Of a stretch of 51,466 nt of DNA, positions 29,512 through 37,740 are shown in pieces (positions within the stretch are counted from its first letter, which is position 1; every line of letters starts with the position of its first letter). Both the position numbers and the translations under genes were made by a program. The DNA comes from Burkholderiales bacterium (GTDB taxonomy: Bacteria; Pseudomonadota; Gammaproteobacteria; Burkholderiales; Burkholderiaceae_E): the NCBI GenBank assembly GCA_017307915.1, contig JAFKGG010000375.1:1-51466 (forward strand), read 5' to 3'. The notes under the pieces are model-generated. The model did not search any database, had not been told where the DNA came from, and saw only the letters and a program-made list of their open reading frames with translations.

Positions 29512-30657
29512 TCAGGCAGCGAGGCCGGCGTCGGCGGCCTGCAGTTGAGCGATCTCGCGGCGTAGATGCTTGAGCGCCGGCGTGACGATCGCCACGAAAT
29601 AGGCTTCGCGCAGCCGGCGCTGCGCCGGGCTGCGCATCAGATAGCCGCGCGCGCCCTGATGCAGCATGGCCGCATTGGCCGCGCGCAACGCCAGTTCGCT
29701 GCCGGCCGCGCGCAGGCGCAGAATCTCGGGCACCACGTCGGCCAGCGGCTCGCAGGCCAGCGTCTCGGCCAGCGCATGCGTGCGTTCATGTGCATCGGCC
29801 AGCGCCGCTTCGATGTCGCCGACTTGATCGTCCAGATAACGATTGACGTGCGCCAGCTGCCGGTTGGCCTCGTGCATCAGCGCCACGCAGCCCGCTACCA
29901 GGCCCAGCCCCATGCCCATCTGCGCCAGGATCATGCCGGGCTTGATGCGCCGCAGATAGGCGCGCCCTTCATCGGGGTGCGCCAGCACCTCGGCGTCGGC
30001 GATGAAGGTCGATCTGAAACGGCAGGCCAGCGTACGCGTGCCGTCGAGTGCGGCGAAATGCGCGCAATCGGCCAGGTGCACGCTGGTGTTCGCGCAATCG
30101 ACCAGGAAGAACATCATGCCGCCGTCGTCGCTGGGGCAGCCGGTGACGAACACGTGATCGCGGCCGAGGTTCGATACCCACGGCAGCGTGCCGTCGATCT
30201 CGTAGCCGCCGGCGACGCGGCGCGCCGACAGGCGGAAATTCTCGATGCCGTCGTTCGATTTCATCGTGTTCGACAAACCGGTGCCGGCCATCGTTTCGCC
30301 GCGCGCGATGCGCGGCAGCCAGAACGCCTTGGCGGCTTCGTTGCACGACAATTGCAGATAGCGCGCGCAGGCGGTCTGGCACCACACCAGAAAGCCGCTG
30401 GACAGGCACTGCCGCGAGACCGCCTGCATCACGTCGAGCGTGTGGCGCAGGCCCAGGCCGTTGCCGCCATGAGCCGGTGCCACGACGCCGGCAAAGCCGC
30501 CGAGCGCACCGAGCGCGCGCAGAAAATCGGCCGGGTACAGCGCCTGCCGATCGATGTCGATGATTTGCGGAATCAACTGGCGTTCGATCAGTGCGTCGAT
30601 GGCGGCGAGATCGCCGCCGCGCGAAGCGGCACCGGCGATGAGGGGATCGGCGTGCAT
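29512..30657 (-). CDS. Acyl-CoA dehydrogenase-fold flavoprotein, possibly a monooxygenase
   Basis: A 381-residue ACAD-superfamily protein: LGGFAGVVAPAHGGNGLGLRH in the N-domain, GTGLSNTMKSND in the flavin-facing beta domain, and a helical C-domain ending REAYFVAIVTPALKHLRREI. The YEG(T/A) motif that brings the catalytic Glu in many acyl-CoA dehydrogenases is not seen at the expected place. A role like the ACAD-fold flavin monooxygenases (DszC/SfnC type) is therefore an alternative. It lies 89 bases after the OsmC gene in the sigma-54 operon. The ATG at 30657 is used. Substrate unknown. Confidence 0.8.
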   Translation of the reverse strand: MHADPLIAGAASRGGDLAAIDALIERQLIPQIIDIDRQALYPADFLRALGALGGFAGVVAPAHGGNGLGLRHTLDVMQAVSRQCLSSGFLVWCQTACARYLQLSCNEAAKAFWLPRIARGETMAGTGLSNTMKSNDGIENFRLSARRVAGGYEIDGTLPWVSNLGRDHVFVTGCPSDDGGMMFFLVDCANTSVHLADCAHFAALDGTRTLACRFRSTFIADAEVLAHPDEGRAYLRRIKPGMILAQMGMGLGLVAGCVALMHEANRQLAHVNRYLDDQVGDIEAALADAHERTHALAETLACEPLADVVPEILRLRAAGSELALRAANAAMLHQGARGYLMRSPAQRRLREAYFVAIVTPALKHLRREIAQLQAADAGLAA

Positions 30658-30746
30658 ACGTGCATCCTTCGGCGAGAGAGCAGGGGCCCGGCGCGGCCGG
30701 GCGGCATCGATCGACAGCGGCGTGACGGCGCCGCCGCCCTTGCGTG

Positions 30747-31301
30747 TCAGGCGAGCTGCACGGTCATCGGAATCGGATTGCGGAAGCTGTTGGCCACCGG
30801 CGAAAAGAAATTGGCGTGGCGCACGATCTCGTCCAGCGCCTCGCGGCTGGCGTCGCCTTCGACCACCACTTTCACGCGCACCGCCTGAAAGCCCATCGTC
30901 TCGGGGGTCTTGTCCGCGCCGCCGGCGCCCCAGGCAGCCGGGTTGCCGATGTCGCCTTCGAGAAACAGCTCGAGCTTGTGCAGCTCGACCTGCTTCCACG
31001 TCGCGACCGCCTGGATGCCGACCGACAGGCATGCGCCGAGCGCGGCCAGCAGCACTTCCGACGGTGCCGGCGCCGTATCTTGACCGAACAGATGCAGCGG
31101 TTCGTCGACCACCACCGGCACGTGCGTACCTACGTAGCTGAGGTTGCGGAACTGGCCGTCGGCGATCGTGTGCACCTTCATCACGCCCTGCGAGCAGGGG
31201 TTGTTGCGGCCTTTCTCGGCGAAGGCCAGCAGGCCGTCGCGATCGATCGGTTTCAGGCGGGTGCGGACGGTTTCCGCGGCGGGCATGGCCATGTCGTTCA
31301 T
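30747..31301 (-). CDS. OsmC-family protein
   Basis: A 184-residue OsmC/Ohr-fold protein. The helix cysteine is in LLAALGACLSVGIQAVATW; a second Cys is in NNPCSQGVMKVH. PSEVLLAAL and the C-terminal NPIPMTVQLA strand are family-like. OsmC proteins reduce organic hydroperoxides, but many operon-embedded members have unknown jobs. It is the first gene after a consensus sigma-54 promoter, so here it is a specialised catabolic or detoxifying component rather than a general stress protein. Confidence 0.85.
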   Translation of the reverse strand: MNDMAMPAAETVRTRLKPIDRDGLLAFAEKGRNNPCSQGVMKVHTIADGQFRNLSYVGTHVPVVVDEPLHLFGQDTAPAPSEVLLAALGACLSVGIQAVATWKQVELHKLELFLEGDIGNPAAWGAGGADKTPETMGFQAVRVKVVVEGDASREALDEIVRHANFFSPVANSFRNPIPMTVQLA

Positions 31302-31374
31302 CTCGATCTCCTTGGATTCACGGGGCAGCGCAGTCCGGAACTCAGACCGGACGCAGCGCTTGCGTCATGGCGAT

Positions 31375-31390
31375 TGCAAGCTCCGTGCCA
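31375..31390 (-). promoter_or_regulatory. Sigma-54 (-24/-12) promoter for the OsmC operon
   Basis: On the minus strand the sequence is TGGCACGGAGCTTGCA, a full match to the RpoN consensus TGGCACG-N4-TTGCW. Transcription would begin near 31363, about 62 bases before the OsmC start. Confidence 0.85.
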
Positions 31391-31481
31391 TTCGGCACAG
31401 GGCTACGTTACTGCTTGTGAATCAAGGGCTTATCAGAGAGAACGCGACCAGCGTCGCGGCGCAAATGTAGACGATGAATTG

Positions 31482-31501
31482 TGAACAATTCGAATTGTTC
31501 A
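31482..31501. promoter_or_regulatory. 20-bp perfect palindrome, probable enhancer (UAS) for the sigma-54 regulator
   Basis: TGAACAATTCGAATTGTTCA reads the same on both strands. Additional GAATTGT/ACAATTC half-sites flank it (from about 31475 to 31510). It lies about 120-140 bases upstream of the predicted sigma-54 start site, the usual distance for a bacterial enhancer, and directly after the stop of the enhancer-binding-protein gene. Confidence 0.75.
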
Positions 31502-31502
31502 T

Positions 31503-33086
31503 TCAATTCGAGGCCAATACCTGCAAGCGGTATTGCAATTGCCGCAGGCTCAGGCCCAGCCGCTGCGCGGCCGCCGATTTGTTGCCGCCGGTTTCTTGCA
31601 GCGCGGCCTCGATGCGCGCGCGATCATCGCTGTCGACGTAGCGATAGGCGCGGGTGCGGCGTGGTGATGGTGTCGAAGCGGGCGGCATCGGCGATGCATG
31701 CGCGGGCCCAGACTCACGCAAACCCGTCGCCGCGGGCTCGCTCGCCAGCGCCTCGTTCACCGCGACCCCGTCCAGCGTCACCGCACCCCGCTGCATCAGC
31801 ACGATGCGCTCGATCACGTTCTGCAACTGCCGCACGTTGCCGGGCCAGCCATAGTCGATCAAGCGCCCGATGGCCGCCGGCGACAGGTTCACCGCGCGCT
31901 GGTGCTGCTGGTTGAAACGGTGCAGGAAATGCCGCACCAGCGTAGGAATGTCGTCGCGGCGCCGGCGCAGCGGCGGCAGCGTCACCGGCACCACGTTGAG
32001 CCGATAGAAAAGATCGAGCCGGAACAGCCCCGCATCGACGCGGGCCTGAAGATCCTGATTGGTGGCCGCCACGATGCGCACGTCGACCGGCCGTTCACGA
32101 TGCCCGCCCAGGCGTTCGACGACGCGCTCGGCCAGCGCGCGCAGCAGCTTGGCTTGCAGCGCCAATGGCATCTCGCCGATCTCATCGAGAAACAGCGTGC
32201 CGCCATCGGCCAGTTCGAACTTGCCGGCGCGCGCGCCGGCGGCGCCGGTATAGGCGCCTTTCTCGTGGCCGAACAGTTCGGCCTCGAACAGCGGCTCGGG
32301 CAGCGCGGCGCAATTGAGCTTGACGAACGGGCCGTCACGACGCCGCGACATCATGTGCAGGGCGCGCGCCACCAGTTCCTTGCCGGTGCCCGATTCGCCC
32401 AGCAGCAGCATCGTTGCGTCGGTGTCGGCCACGCGTTCGATCTGGCGCAGCGCGGTCAGCAGCGCCGGCGCTTCGCCGATGATGCCGCAAGCGTGCGCAT
32501 AGCTGCCGGCTCGCTCCAGCTCTTCCTTCAGCGCGCGGTTCTCGCGTTCCAGCGCCGCCGTGCGCGCGGCGACGTGATGCTCCAGTTCGAGCAACTGGCC
32601 AACCAGCGCCACCAGGATGCCGAGCAGGCGCAGATCCTCGGCCAGGCCGCGGTCGCGGCGCCGCAGGCGATGCACGCCGAGCACGCCCACCACTTTCGAT
32701 TCGCGCAGCACCGGCAGCGCGATGTAGGCCACGGTTTCCTGCGGCAGTTGCTCGCGCGGCACCGATCGGAACAGAAAACGCGGCTCGGCATCGACGTCTT
32801 GCACCACGACGGCTTCGCCGCTCTGGAACACGTGGCCGGTGATGCCTTCGCCGGGCGCGAATACGCCGGCCCGCGCCTGTGCTCGCGTCAGGCCATAGCT
32901 GTAGCGGATGGCGAGCGCGCCGCGCGCCGCGTCCCACAGTGCGACGCGGCCGCGATTCAGGCCCAGGAACTCCGAGGCCAGATGCAGGATCTCGCGAATC
33001 GCGGGCCCCGGGTCCAGGCTGCGTCCGAGCATGCGCACCGCGCCCTGGATGACCAGCATTTCGCGCTCGGCCCACGGCGTGGCCAT
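31503..33086 (-). CDS. Sigma-54-dependent transcriptional activator (GAF-AAA+-Fis)
   Basis: A 527-residue enhancer-binding protein. It has a GAF sensor at about residues 25-160, a coiled coil at 165-195, and the AAA+ core with Walker A GESGTGKE (230-237), the sigma-54 contact loop [13 protein letters not shown] (GAFTGA with the common Phe to Tyr change) and Walker [16 protein letters not shown]-terminal Fis helix-turn-helix ends the protein ([20 protein letters not shown]). The start at 33086 is approximate: no clear ribosome site, and a GTG 11 codons upstream is possible. It presumably binds the adjacent palindrome and drives the OsmC operon; GAF domains sense small molecules or redox state. 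Confidence 0.93.
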   Translation of the reverse strand: MATPWAEREMLVIQGAVRMLGRSLDPGPAIREILHLASEFLGLNRGRVALWDAARGALAIRYSYGLTRAQARAGVFAPGEGITGHVFQSGEAVVVQDVDAEPRFLFRSVPREQLPQETVAYIALPVLRESKVVGVLGVHRLRRRDRGLAEDLRLLGILVALVGQLLELEHHVAARTAALERENRALKEELERAGSYAHACGIIGEAPALLTALRQIERVADTDATMLLLGESGTGKELVARALHMMSRRRDGPFVKLNCAALPEPLFEAELFGHEKGAYTGAAGARAGKFELADGGTLFLDEIGEMPLALQAKLLRALAERVVERLGGHRERPVDVRIVAATNQDLQARVDAGLFRLDLFYRLNVVPVTLPPLRRRRDDIPTLVRHFLHRFNQQHQRAVNLSPAAIGRLIDYGWPGNVRQLQNVIERIVLMQRGAVTLDGVAVNEALASEPAATGLRESGPAHASPMPPASTPSPRRTRAYRYVDSDDRARIEAALQETGGNKSAAAQRLGLSLRQLQYRLQVLASN

Positions 33087-33323
33087 GCGCGCGGCGGATG
33101 AATGCGAAGCGGCGTTCACGGCGGCGGTTCCGATGAAGACGTACGAGCAGGCGAGGCTCGCCCGCTGCAAACCAGTGTAGCCCTCGCCGCGCCGTAGCGC
33201 GCCCGCGCCGCCGACCACATCGTGTAGGGCCAGCACTACATGCGGATCACGACACGCGCGATACCGGCCGTGCAGCGCGGCGCGCAAGATCCAATCCATC
33301 GAGCCAGCACGACGAGGATCGAA

Positions 33324-34025
33324 ATGCAGCGCAAGCCGGGATTCAGATTGGGTGTCTTCGTGTTCAAGGATGCGGAGATCGCCGACTATGCCGGCCCGTG
33401 CAGCGTGTTCGCGGTGGCGCAGCGCTTCGATCCCGAGCTCGACGTGTTCCTGGTCGCCGAAGGCGCGCGGCCGGTGGCTACCTGCGCCGGCATCACGGTG
33501 CAGCCCGCCTATGCGCTGGCCGAGCAGCCGGCGCTCGATGCCTTCGTGATCCCCGGCGGGCCCGGCGTGCGCCAGCAGATGCACAACCGCAGGCTGCACG
33601 ACTACCTGCGCGCGCTGCCGGCCGATTGCCTGCTGGCCAGCGTCGGCACCGGCTCATGGGTCTATGCCCGCATGGGCGTGCTCGATGGCCTGCCGGCCAC
33701 CAATCGCAAGGAACCCGATCGCTACGAGGCCTCGCATCTGGGCAAGACGCCGATCGACCGCCTCGCCGAGCTGGCGCCGCACTGCCGCGTCAGCTGGGCG
33801 CGCATCGTCGATGCCGGCCGCGTCGTGACTGCCGGCGGCATCAGCGCCGGCGTCGAGCTGGGCCTGCATCTGCTGCGCCGGGCGGGCCGTGACGAAACCT
33901 TCGTGCGCGAAGTGGCGCGCGTCATGGAATACCAGCGTGGCTACGAGTGCTACGCGCACGACATCGAATACGCCGCTGCCGCATCGCCCGCCGGCGCGCG
34001 GCTGCTGGACACCACCTCCGCCTGA
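33324..34025 (+). CDS. DJ-1/PfpI-family protein (isonitrile hydratase-like) lacking the nucleophile Cys
   Basis: A 233-residue DJ-1/PfpI-fold protein resembling isocyanide hydratase and the amidase-like half of GlxA regulators: LGVFVFKDAEIADYAGPCSVFA, DAFVIPGGPGVRQQM, and the elbow LLASVGTGSWVYARMGVLDGLPATN. At the elbow the family usually has SVCTGA; here Cys is Gly108, while the next Thr is kept. Classical isonitrile hydration or protease chemistry is thus unlikely. CGAGGATCGAA precedes the ATG. It starts the rightward unit ahead of cynABD-cynS (20 bases to cynA), so a role in binding or converting a cyanate-related compound is possible. Confidence 0.82.
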   Translation: MQRKPGFRLGVFVFKDAEIADYAGPCSVFAVAQRFDPELDVFLVAEGARPVATCAGITVQPAYALAEQPALDAFVIPGGPGVRQQMHNRRLHDYLRALPADCLLASVGTGSWVYARMGVLDGLPATNRKEPDRYEASHLGKTPIDRLAELAPHCRVSWARIVDAGRVVTAGGISAGVELGLHLLRRAGRDETFVREVARVMEYQRGYECYAHDIEYAAAASPAGARLLDTTSA

Positions 34026-34044
34026 ACCCGACAAGGAGCCCTTC

Positions 34045-35406
34045 ATGTCTGCTTTCCGCAATCCCTTCGACTGGCGCACGCGTTTGTCTCACAGCGGCTG
34101 CGCCTGCGGCCGGCACCGCAGTGCGGCCGAGCACGAACAGGCCGAAGCGCTGGCTGCGCAGCAGATGCAGGAACGCGTCGTGGAAGGCGCAGTGATGCGC
34201 GCGCTGTTTCCCGACGATGCGCTGCGGCGCCGCTTCCTGCATGCGGTGGGCGGCGGCACGGCGCTGGCGGCGGTGTCGGCGCTGTTTCCGCTGGGAGCCG
34301 CCAAGGAAGCCTTCGCGCAGGGCAGCGGCAAGCTGGAGAAGAGCAAGCTCAGCGTCGGCTTCATTCCGATCACCTGCGCCACGCCGATCATCATGGCGCA
34401 TCCGCTGGGCTTTTATGCGAAGCACGGGCTGGACGTGGCGGTGGTGAAGACCGCCGGCTGGGCGGTGATCCGCGACAAAGCGATCGCCAAGGAATACGAC
34501 GCCGCGCACATGCTGTCGCCGATGCCGCTGGCGATTTCCACCGGCACCGGTTCGAACCCGATCGCGTGGACGGCGCCGGCCATCGAAAACATCAACGGCC
34601 AGGCGATCACCTTGTCGATCAAGCACAAGGACAAGCGCGACCCGAAGAGCTGGAAGGGCTTCAAGTTCGCCGTGCCGTTCGACTATTCGATGCACAACTA
34701 TCTGTTGCGCTACTACCTGGCCGAGCATGGGCTCGATCCCGATCGCGACGTGCAGATCCGCTCGGTGCCGCCGCCCGAGATGGTGGCCAACCTGCGTGCC
34801 GACAACATCGACGGGTTTCTGGCGCCCGATCCGGTCAACCAGCGTGCGGTATACGACGGCGTGGGCTTCATCCACACCTTGTCGAAGGAGATCTGGAACG
34901 GTCACCCGTGCTGCGCGTTCGCGGCCAGCAAGGAATTCGTCACCGCTCATCCGAACACCTATCACGCGCTGCTCAAAGCGATCCTCGACGCCACTGCGTA
35001 TGCGCGCAAGCCCGAGAACCGCAAGGAGATCGCAGCGGCGATCGCGCCGGCCAACTATCTGAACCAGCCGGTGACGGTGGTCGAGCAGGTGCTGACCGGC
35101 ACCTATGCCGACGGCCTGGGCAACGTGAAGAAGGATCCGAACCGCATCGACTTCGATCCCTTCCCCTACGACTCGTTCGCCATCTGGATTCTGACGCAGA
35201 TGAAGCGCTGGGGCCAGATCAAGGGCGACGTCGACTACGCCAAGGTGGCGCGCGAGGTGTTCCTGGCCACCGATGCCGCGCGCCTGATGAAAGAACTGGG
35301 CATGCCGCCGGCCGATCCGGCCAAGCCGATCGTGGTGATGGGCAAGGCCTTCGATCCGAAGCAGCCGGCGGCTTACGTGAACAGCTTTGCGATCAAGAGG
35401 AGCTGA
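34045..35406 (+). CDS. cynA: Cyanate-type ABC transporter substrate-binding protein (CynA/NrtA family)
   Basis: A 453-residue periplasmic binding protein of the NrtA/CmpA/CynA family: LSVGFIPITCATPIIMAHPLG, AAHMLSPMPLAIST, WKGFKFAVPFDYSMHNYLLR, EIWNGHPCCAFAA. A twin-arginine signal (LRRRFLHAVGGGTALAA) follows an N-terminal extension with SGCACGRHRSAAEH, which its paralogue at 28126 shares. AAGGAGCCCTTC precedes the ATG. The order binding protein, permease, ATPase, cyanase matches the cyanobacterial cynABDS operon, so cyanate is the favoured ligand; nitrate or bicarbonate cannot be excluded by sequence. Confidence 0.88.
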   Translation: MSAFRNPFDWRTRLSHSGCACGRHRSAAEHEQAEALAAQQMQERVVEGAVMRALFPDDALRRRFLHAVGGGTALAAVSALFPLGAAKEAFAQGSGKLEKSKLSVGFIPITCATPIIMAHPLGFYAKHGLDVAVVKTAGWAVIRDKAIAKEYDAAHMLSPMPLAISTGTGSNPIAWTAPAIENINGQAITLSIKHKDKRDPKSWKGFKFAVPFDYSMHNYLLRYYLAEHGLDPDRDVQIRSVPPPEMVANLRADNIDGFLAPDPVNQRAVYDGVGFIHTLSKEIWNGHPCCAFAASKEFVTAHPNTYHALLKAILDATAYARKPENRKEIAAAIAPANYLNQPVTVVEQVLTGTYADGLGNVKKDPNRIDFDPFPYDSFAIWILTQMKRWGQIKGDVDYAKVAREVFLATDAARLMKELGMPPADPAKPIVVMGKAFDPKQPAAYVNSFAIKRS

Positions 35407-35409
35407 GCG

Positions 35410-36252
35410 ATGAAGGCTGCTCGACCCTGGCTGGCGCCGCTGCTGTCGGTGCTGTTTCTCGCGCTGTTCGTCGGCGTCTGGTCTCTGGCCACGCAGCAGC
35501 GCTCGGCCGACGTGAAGGTGGATTCGGAGTATGCCGCGCTGGTCGGGCAGGCCGCGGCCACCGGCGCCAAGTCGGCGCTGCCCTCGCCGGGCGAGGTCGG
35601 CGCCAAGCTGTGGCAGCACCTGTCCGATCCGTTCTACGACCGCGGCACCAACGACAAGGGCATCGGTACGCAGCTGATGTATTCGATCGGCCGCGTGCTG
35701 CTCGGCTTCGGGCTGGCCGCGCTGGTGGCGATTCCGCTCGGCTTTCTGATCGGCATGTCGCCGCTGATCTATCGCGCGCTGGATCCGTTCATCCAGGTGC
35801 TCAAGCCGGTGTCGCCGCTGGCGTGGATGCCGCTGGCGCTGTACACGATCAAGGATTCGGGCATTTCGGCGATCTTCGTGATCTTCATCTGCTCGCTGTG
35901 GCCGATGCTGGTCAATACTGCCTTCGGCGTGGCCGGTGTGCGCCGCGACTGGCTGAACGTGGCGCGCACGCTCGAGGTCTCGCGCTTGCGCACGGCATTC
36001 AACGTGATCCTGCCGGCGGCGGCGCCCACGATCATGACCGGCATGCGCATCTCGATCGGCATCGCGTGGCTGGTCATCGTCGCCGCCGAGATGCTGGTCG
36101 GCGGCACCGGCATCGGCTACTTCGTCTGGAATGAGTGGAACAACCTGTCGATCGCCAACATCATCAGCGCGATTCTGTTCATCGGCCTGATCGGCATGCT
36201 GCTCGATACGCTGCTGGCCCGGCTGGCGCGCGCCGTCACATACCGGGAATGA
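35410..36252 (+). CDS. cynB: Cyanate-type ABC transporter permease (CynB/NrtB family)
   Basis: A 280-residue permease with about six membrane segments, starting WLAPLLSVLFLALFVGVWSL. The large periplasmic segment between helices 1 and 2 is typical of NrtB. The cytoplasmic loop ARTLEVSRLRTAFNVILPAAAPTIMTGMR is the EAA-like contact with the ATPase. It starts three bases after the cynA stop and is followed three bases later by cynD. Confidence 0.93.
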   Translation: MKAARPWLAPLLSVLFLALFVGVWSLATQQRSADVKVDSEYAALVGQAAATGAKSALPSPGEVGAKLWQHLSDPFYDRGTNDKGIGTQLMYSIGRVLLGFGLAALVAIPLGFLIGMSPLIYRALDPFIQVLKPVSPLAWMPLALYTIKDSGISAIFVIFICSLWPMLVNTAFGVAGVRRDWLNVARTLEVSRLRTAFNVILPAAAPTIMTGMRISIGIAWLVIVAAEMLVGGTGIGYFVWNEWNNLSIANIISAILFIGLIGMLLDTLLARLARAVTYRE

Positions 36253-36255
36253 GCC

Positions 36256-37203
36256 ATGACGCAGCCTTTCCTCAAGGTCGAAGCATTGGCCAAGCGCTAT
36301 CCGGGGCCGTCGGGCAAACCGGGCACTACGGTCTTCGAGAACATCCACTTCGGCATCGACAAGGGCGAGTTCGTCTGCATCGTCGGCCATTCGGGCTGCG
36401 GCAAGACGACGATCCTGAACGTGCTGGCCGGCCTGGACGAAGCCAGCGAAGGCGTGGTCATCATGGATGGCCGCGAAGTGCGCGGGCCATCACTGGATCG
36501 CGGCGTGGTGTTCCAGGGGCATGCCTTGCTGCCGTGGTTGTCGACGCTGAAGAACGTGGAATTCGGCGTGCGCTCGCGCTGGCCGCAATGGAGCGCGCGG
36601 CAGATCGAGGAGCACAGCACGCGCTATCTGCAAATGGTGGGGCTGGGCCAGGCGCTGCACAAGAAGCCGGCCGAGCTGTCGGGCGGCATGAAGCAGCGCG
36701 TGGGCATTGCGCGCGCCTTTGCCATCCAGCCGAAGATGCTGCTGCTCGATGAGCCCTTCGGTGCGCTCGATGCGCTGACGCGCGGCACCATCCAGGACGA
36801 GCTGCTGAGCATCGTGCAGGCCACGCACCAGACGGTGTTCATGATCACGCACGACGTCGACGAAGCGATCCTGCTCGCCGACAAGGTGCTGCTGATGAGC
36901 AACGGCCCGTATGCGCGCATCGCCGAGATCGTCGACATCACGATGCCGCGCGATCGCAGCCGTCACAGCATTCATCACGATCCGCAGTACTACCGGATCC
37001 GCAACCACCTGGTCGATTTTCTGGTGAACCGCTCCAAGGATTACGCGGCCGATACCCCTGCCGCGGCCGCCCACGATCCGCGGCACCCGCCGCTGGTGCG
37101 CCCGGGGCTGGAAGGTGGTGCCGACGTGCTGCCGCTGGCCGCGGGCTCGCCCGCCGTGATGCCCGTGCTCAAACCCGTCTCGTCCGCTTCTGCTTCTGCT
37201 TGA
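36256..37203 (+). CDS. cynD: Cyanate-type ABC transporter ATP-binding protein (CynD/NrtD family)
   Basis: A 315-residue ABC ATPase: Walker A GHSGCGKTT, signature LSGGMKQRVGIARAF, Walker B MLLLDEPFGALD, H-loop ITHDVDEA. After the core (to about residue 262) a 50-residue Ala/Pro-rich tail follows; it lacks the NrtC regulatory domain. With cynA and cynB it completes the importer. Confidence 0.93.
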   Translation: MTQPFLKVEALAKRYPGPSGKPGTTVFENIHFGIDKGEFVCIVGHSGCGKTTILNVLAGLDEASEGVVIMDGREVRGPSLDRGVVFQGHALLPWLSTLKNVEFGVRSRWPQWSARQIEEHSTRYLQMVGLGQALHKKPAELSGGMKQRVGIARAFAIQPKMLLLDEPFGALDALTRGTIQDELLSIVQATHQTVFMITHDVDEAILLADKVLLMSNGPYARIAEIVDITMPRDRSRHSIHHDPQYYRIRNHLVDFLVNRSKDYAADTPAAAAHDPRHPPLVRPGLEGGADVLPLAAGSPAVMPVLKPVSSASASA

Positions 37204-37228
37204 CCTTGATAGTGAAAGGAAGAACCCC

Positions 37229-37672
37229 ATGACCCGCAATGAAGTCACCGCGCTGATTCTCGCCGCCAAGCTGAAGAGGAAGCTGAGCTGGGCGCAACTG
37301 GCCGAGGTGCTCGGCCAGAGCAAGGAATGGTCGACGGCCGCGCTGCTTGGCCAGATGACGCTGACCGAGCAGCAGGCGCAAGCCGTAGGGCGTGCGCTCG
37401 ATCTGCCCGAAGCGGCCGTCGCGCAACTGCAAGTAGTGCCGTACAAGGGTTCGCTGCCGACCTCAGTGCCGACCGATCCGCTGATCTATCGGTTCTATGA
37501 GCTGATCAGCGTCTACGGCACCACGTTCAAGGAACTGATCCATGAAGAATTCGGCGACGGCATCATGAGCGCCATCGATTTCAAGATGGATCTGCAGCGC
37601 GAGCCGAATCCGGCCGGCGATCGGGTCAGCATCACGATGAGCGGGAAGTTTCTGCCGTACAAGACCTACTGA
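37229..37672 (+). CDS. cynS: Cyanate hydratase (cyanase)
   Basis: A 147-residue cyanase that converts cyanate and bicarbonate to ammonia and two CO2. The active-site residues known from Escherichia coli (Arg96, Glu99, Ser122) are present in IYRFYELISVYGTTFKELIH and GIMSAIDFKMD, and the helical N-domain (NEVTALILAAKLKRKLSWAQ) is intact. GAAAGGAAGAACCCC precedes the ATG. Located 25 bases after cynD, it fixes the function of the importer as cyanate uptake or of the whole unit as cyanate detoxification and nitrogen supply. Confidence 0.97.
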   Translation: MTRNEVTALILAAKLKRKLSWAQLAEVLGQSKEWSTAALLGQMTLTEQQAQAVGRALDLPEAAVAQLQVVPYKGSLPTSVPTDPLIYRFYELISVYGTTFKELIHEEFGDGIMSAIDFKMDLQREPNPAGDRVSITMSGKFLPYKTY

Positions 37673-37706
37673 AGCCCGGCACGCTGCCGTCGGCAAGGAT
37701 CCCTCG

Positions 37707-37729
37707 AAATGCGGCGCCTGCGCCGCTTT
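37707..37729. terminator. Bidirectional intrinsic terminator between cynS and livG
   Basis: AAAT GCGGCG-CCTG-CGCCGC TTT: a perfect 6-bp GC stem with a tetraloop, flanked by A on the left and T on the right. It lies between the convergent cynS and livG stops. The T-run is short. Confidence 0.5.
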
Positions 37730-37740
37730 GGTGGCCGGCC

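Noticed and set aside
33222-33241. TGTAG-N8-CTACA dyad before the DJ-1-family gene
   Set aside because: Arms are only five bases, unlike the palindrome near the OsmC operon, and no sigma-54 promoter accompanies it; probably chance.
33922-36390. Long minus-strand open frame opposite cynA and cynB
   Set aside because: It mirrors codon bias of the real plus-strand genes and has no recognisable motif.
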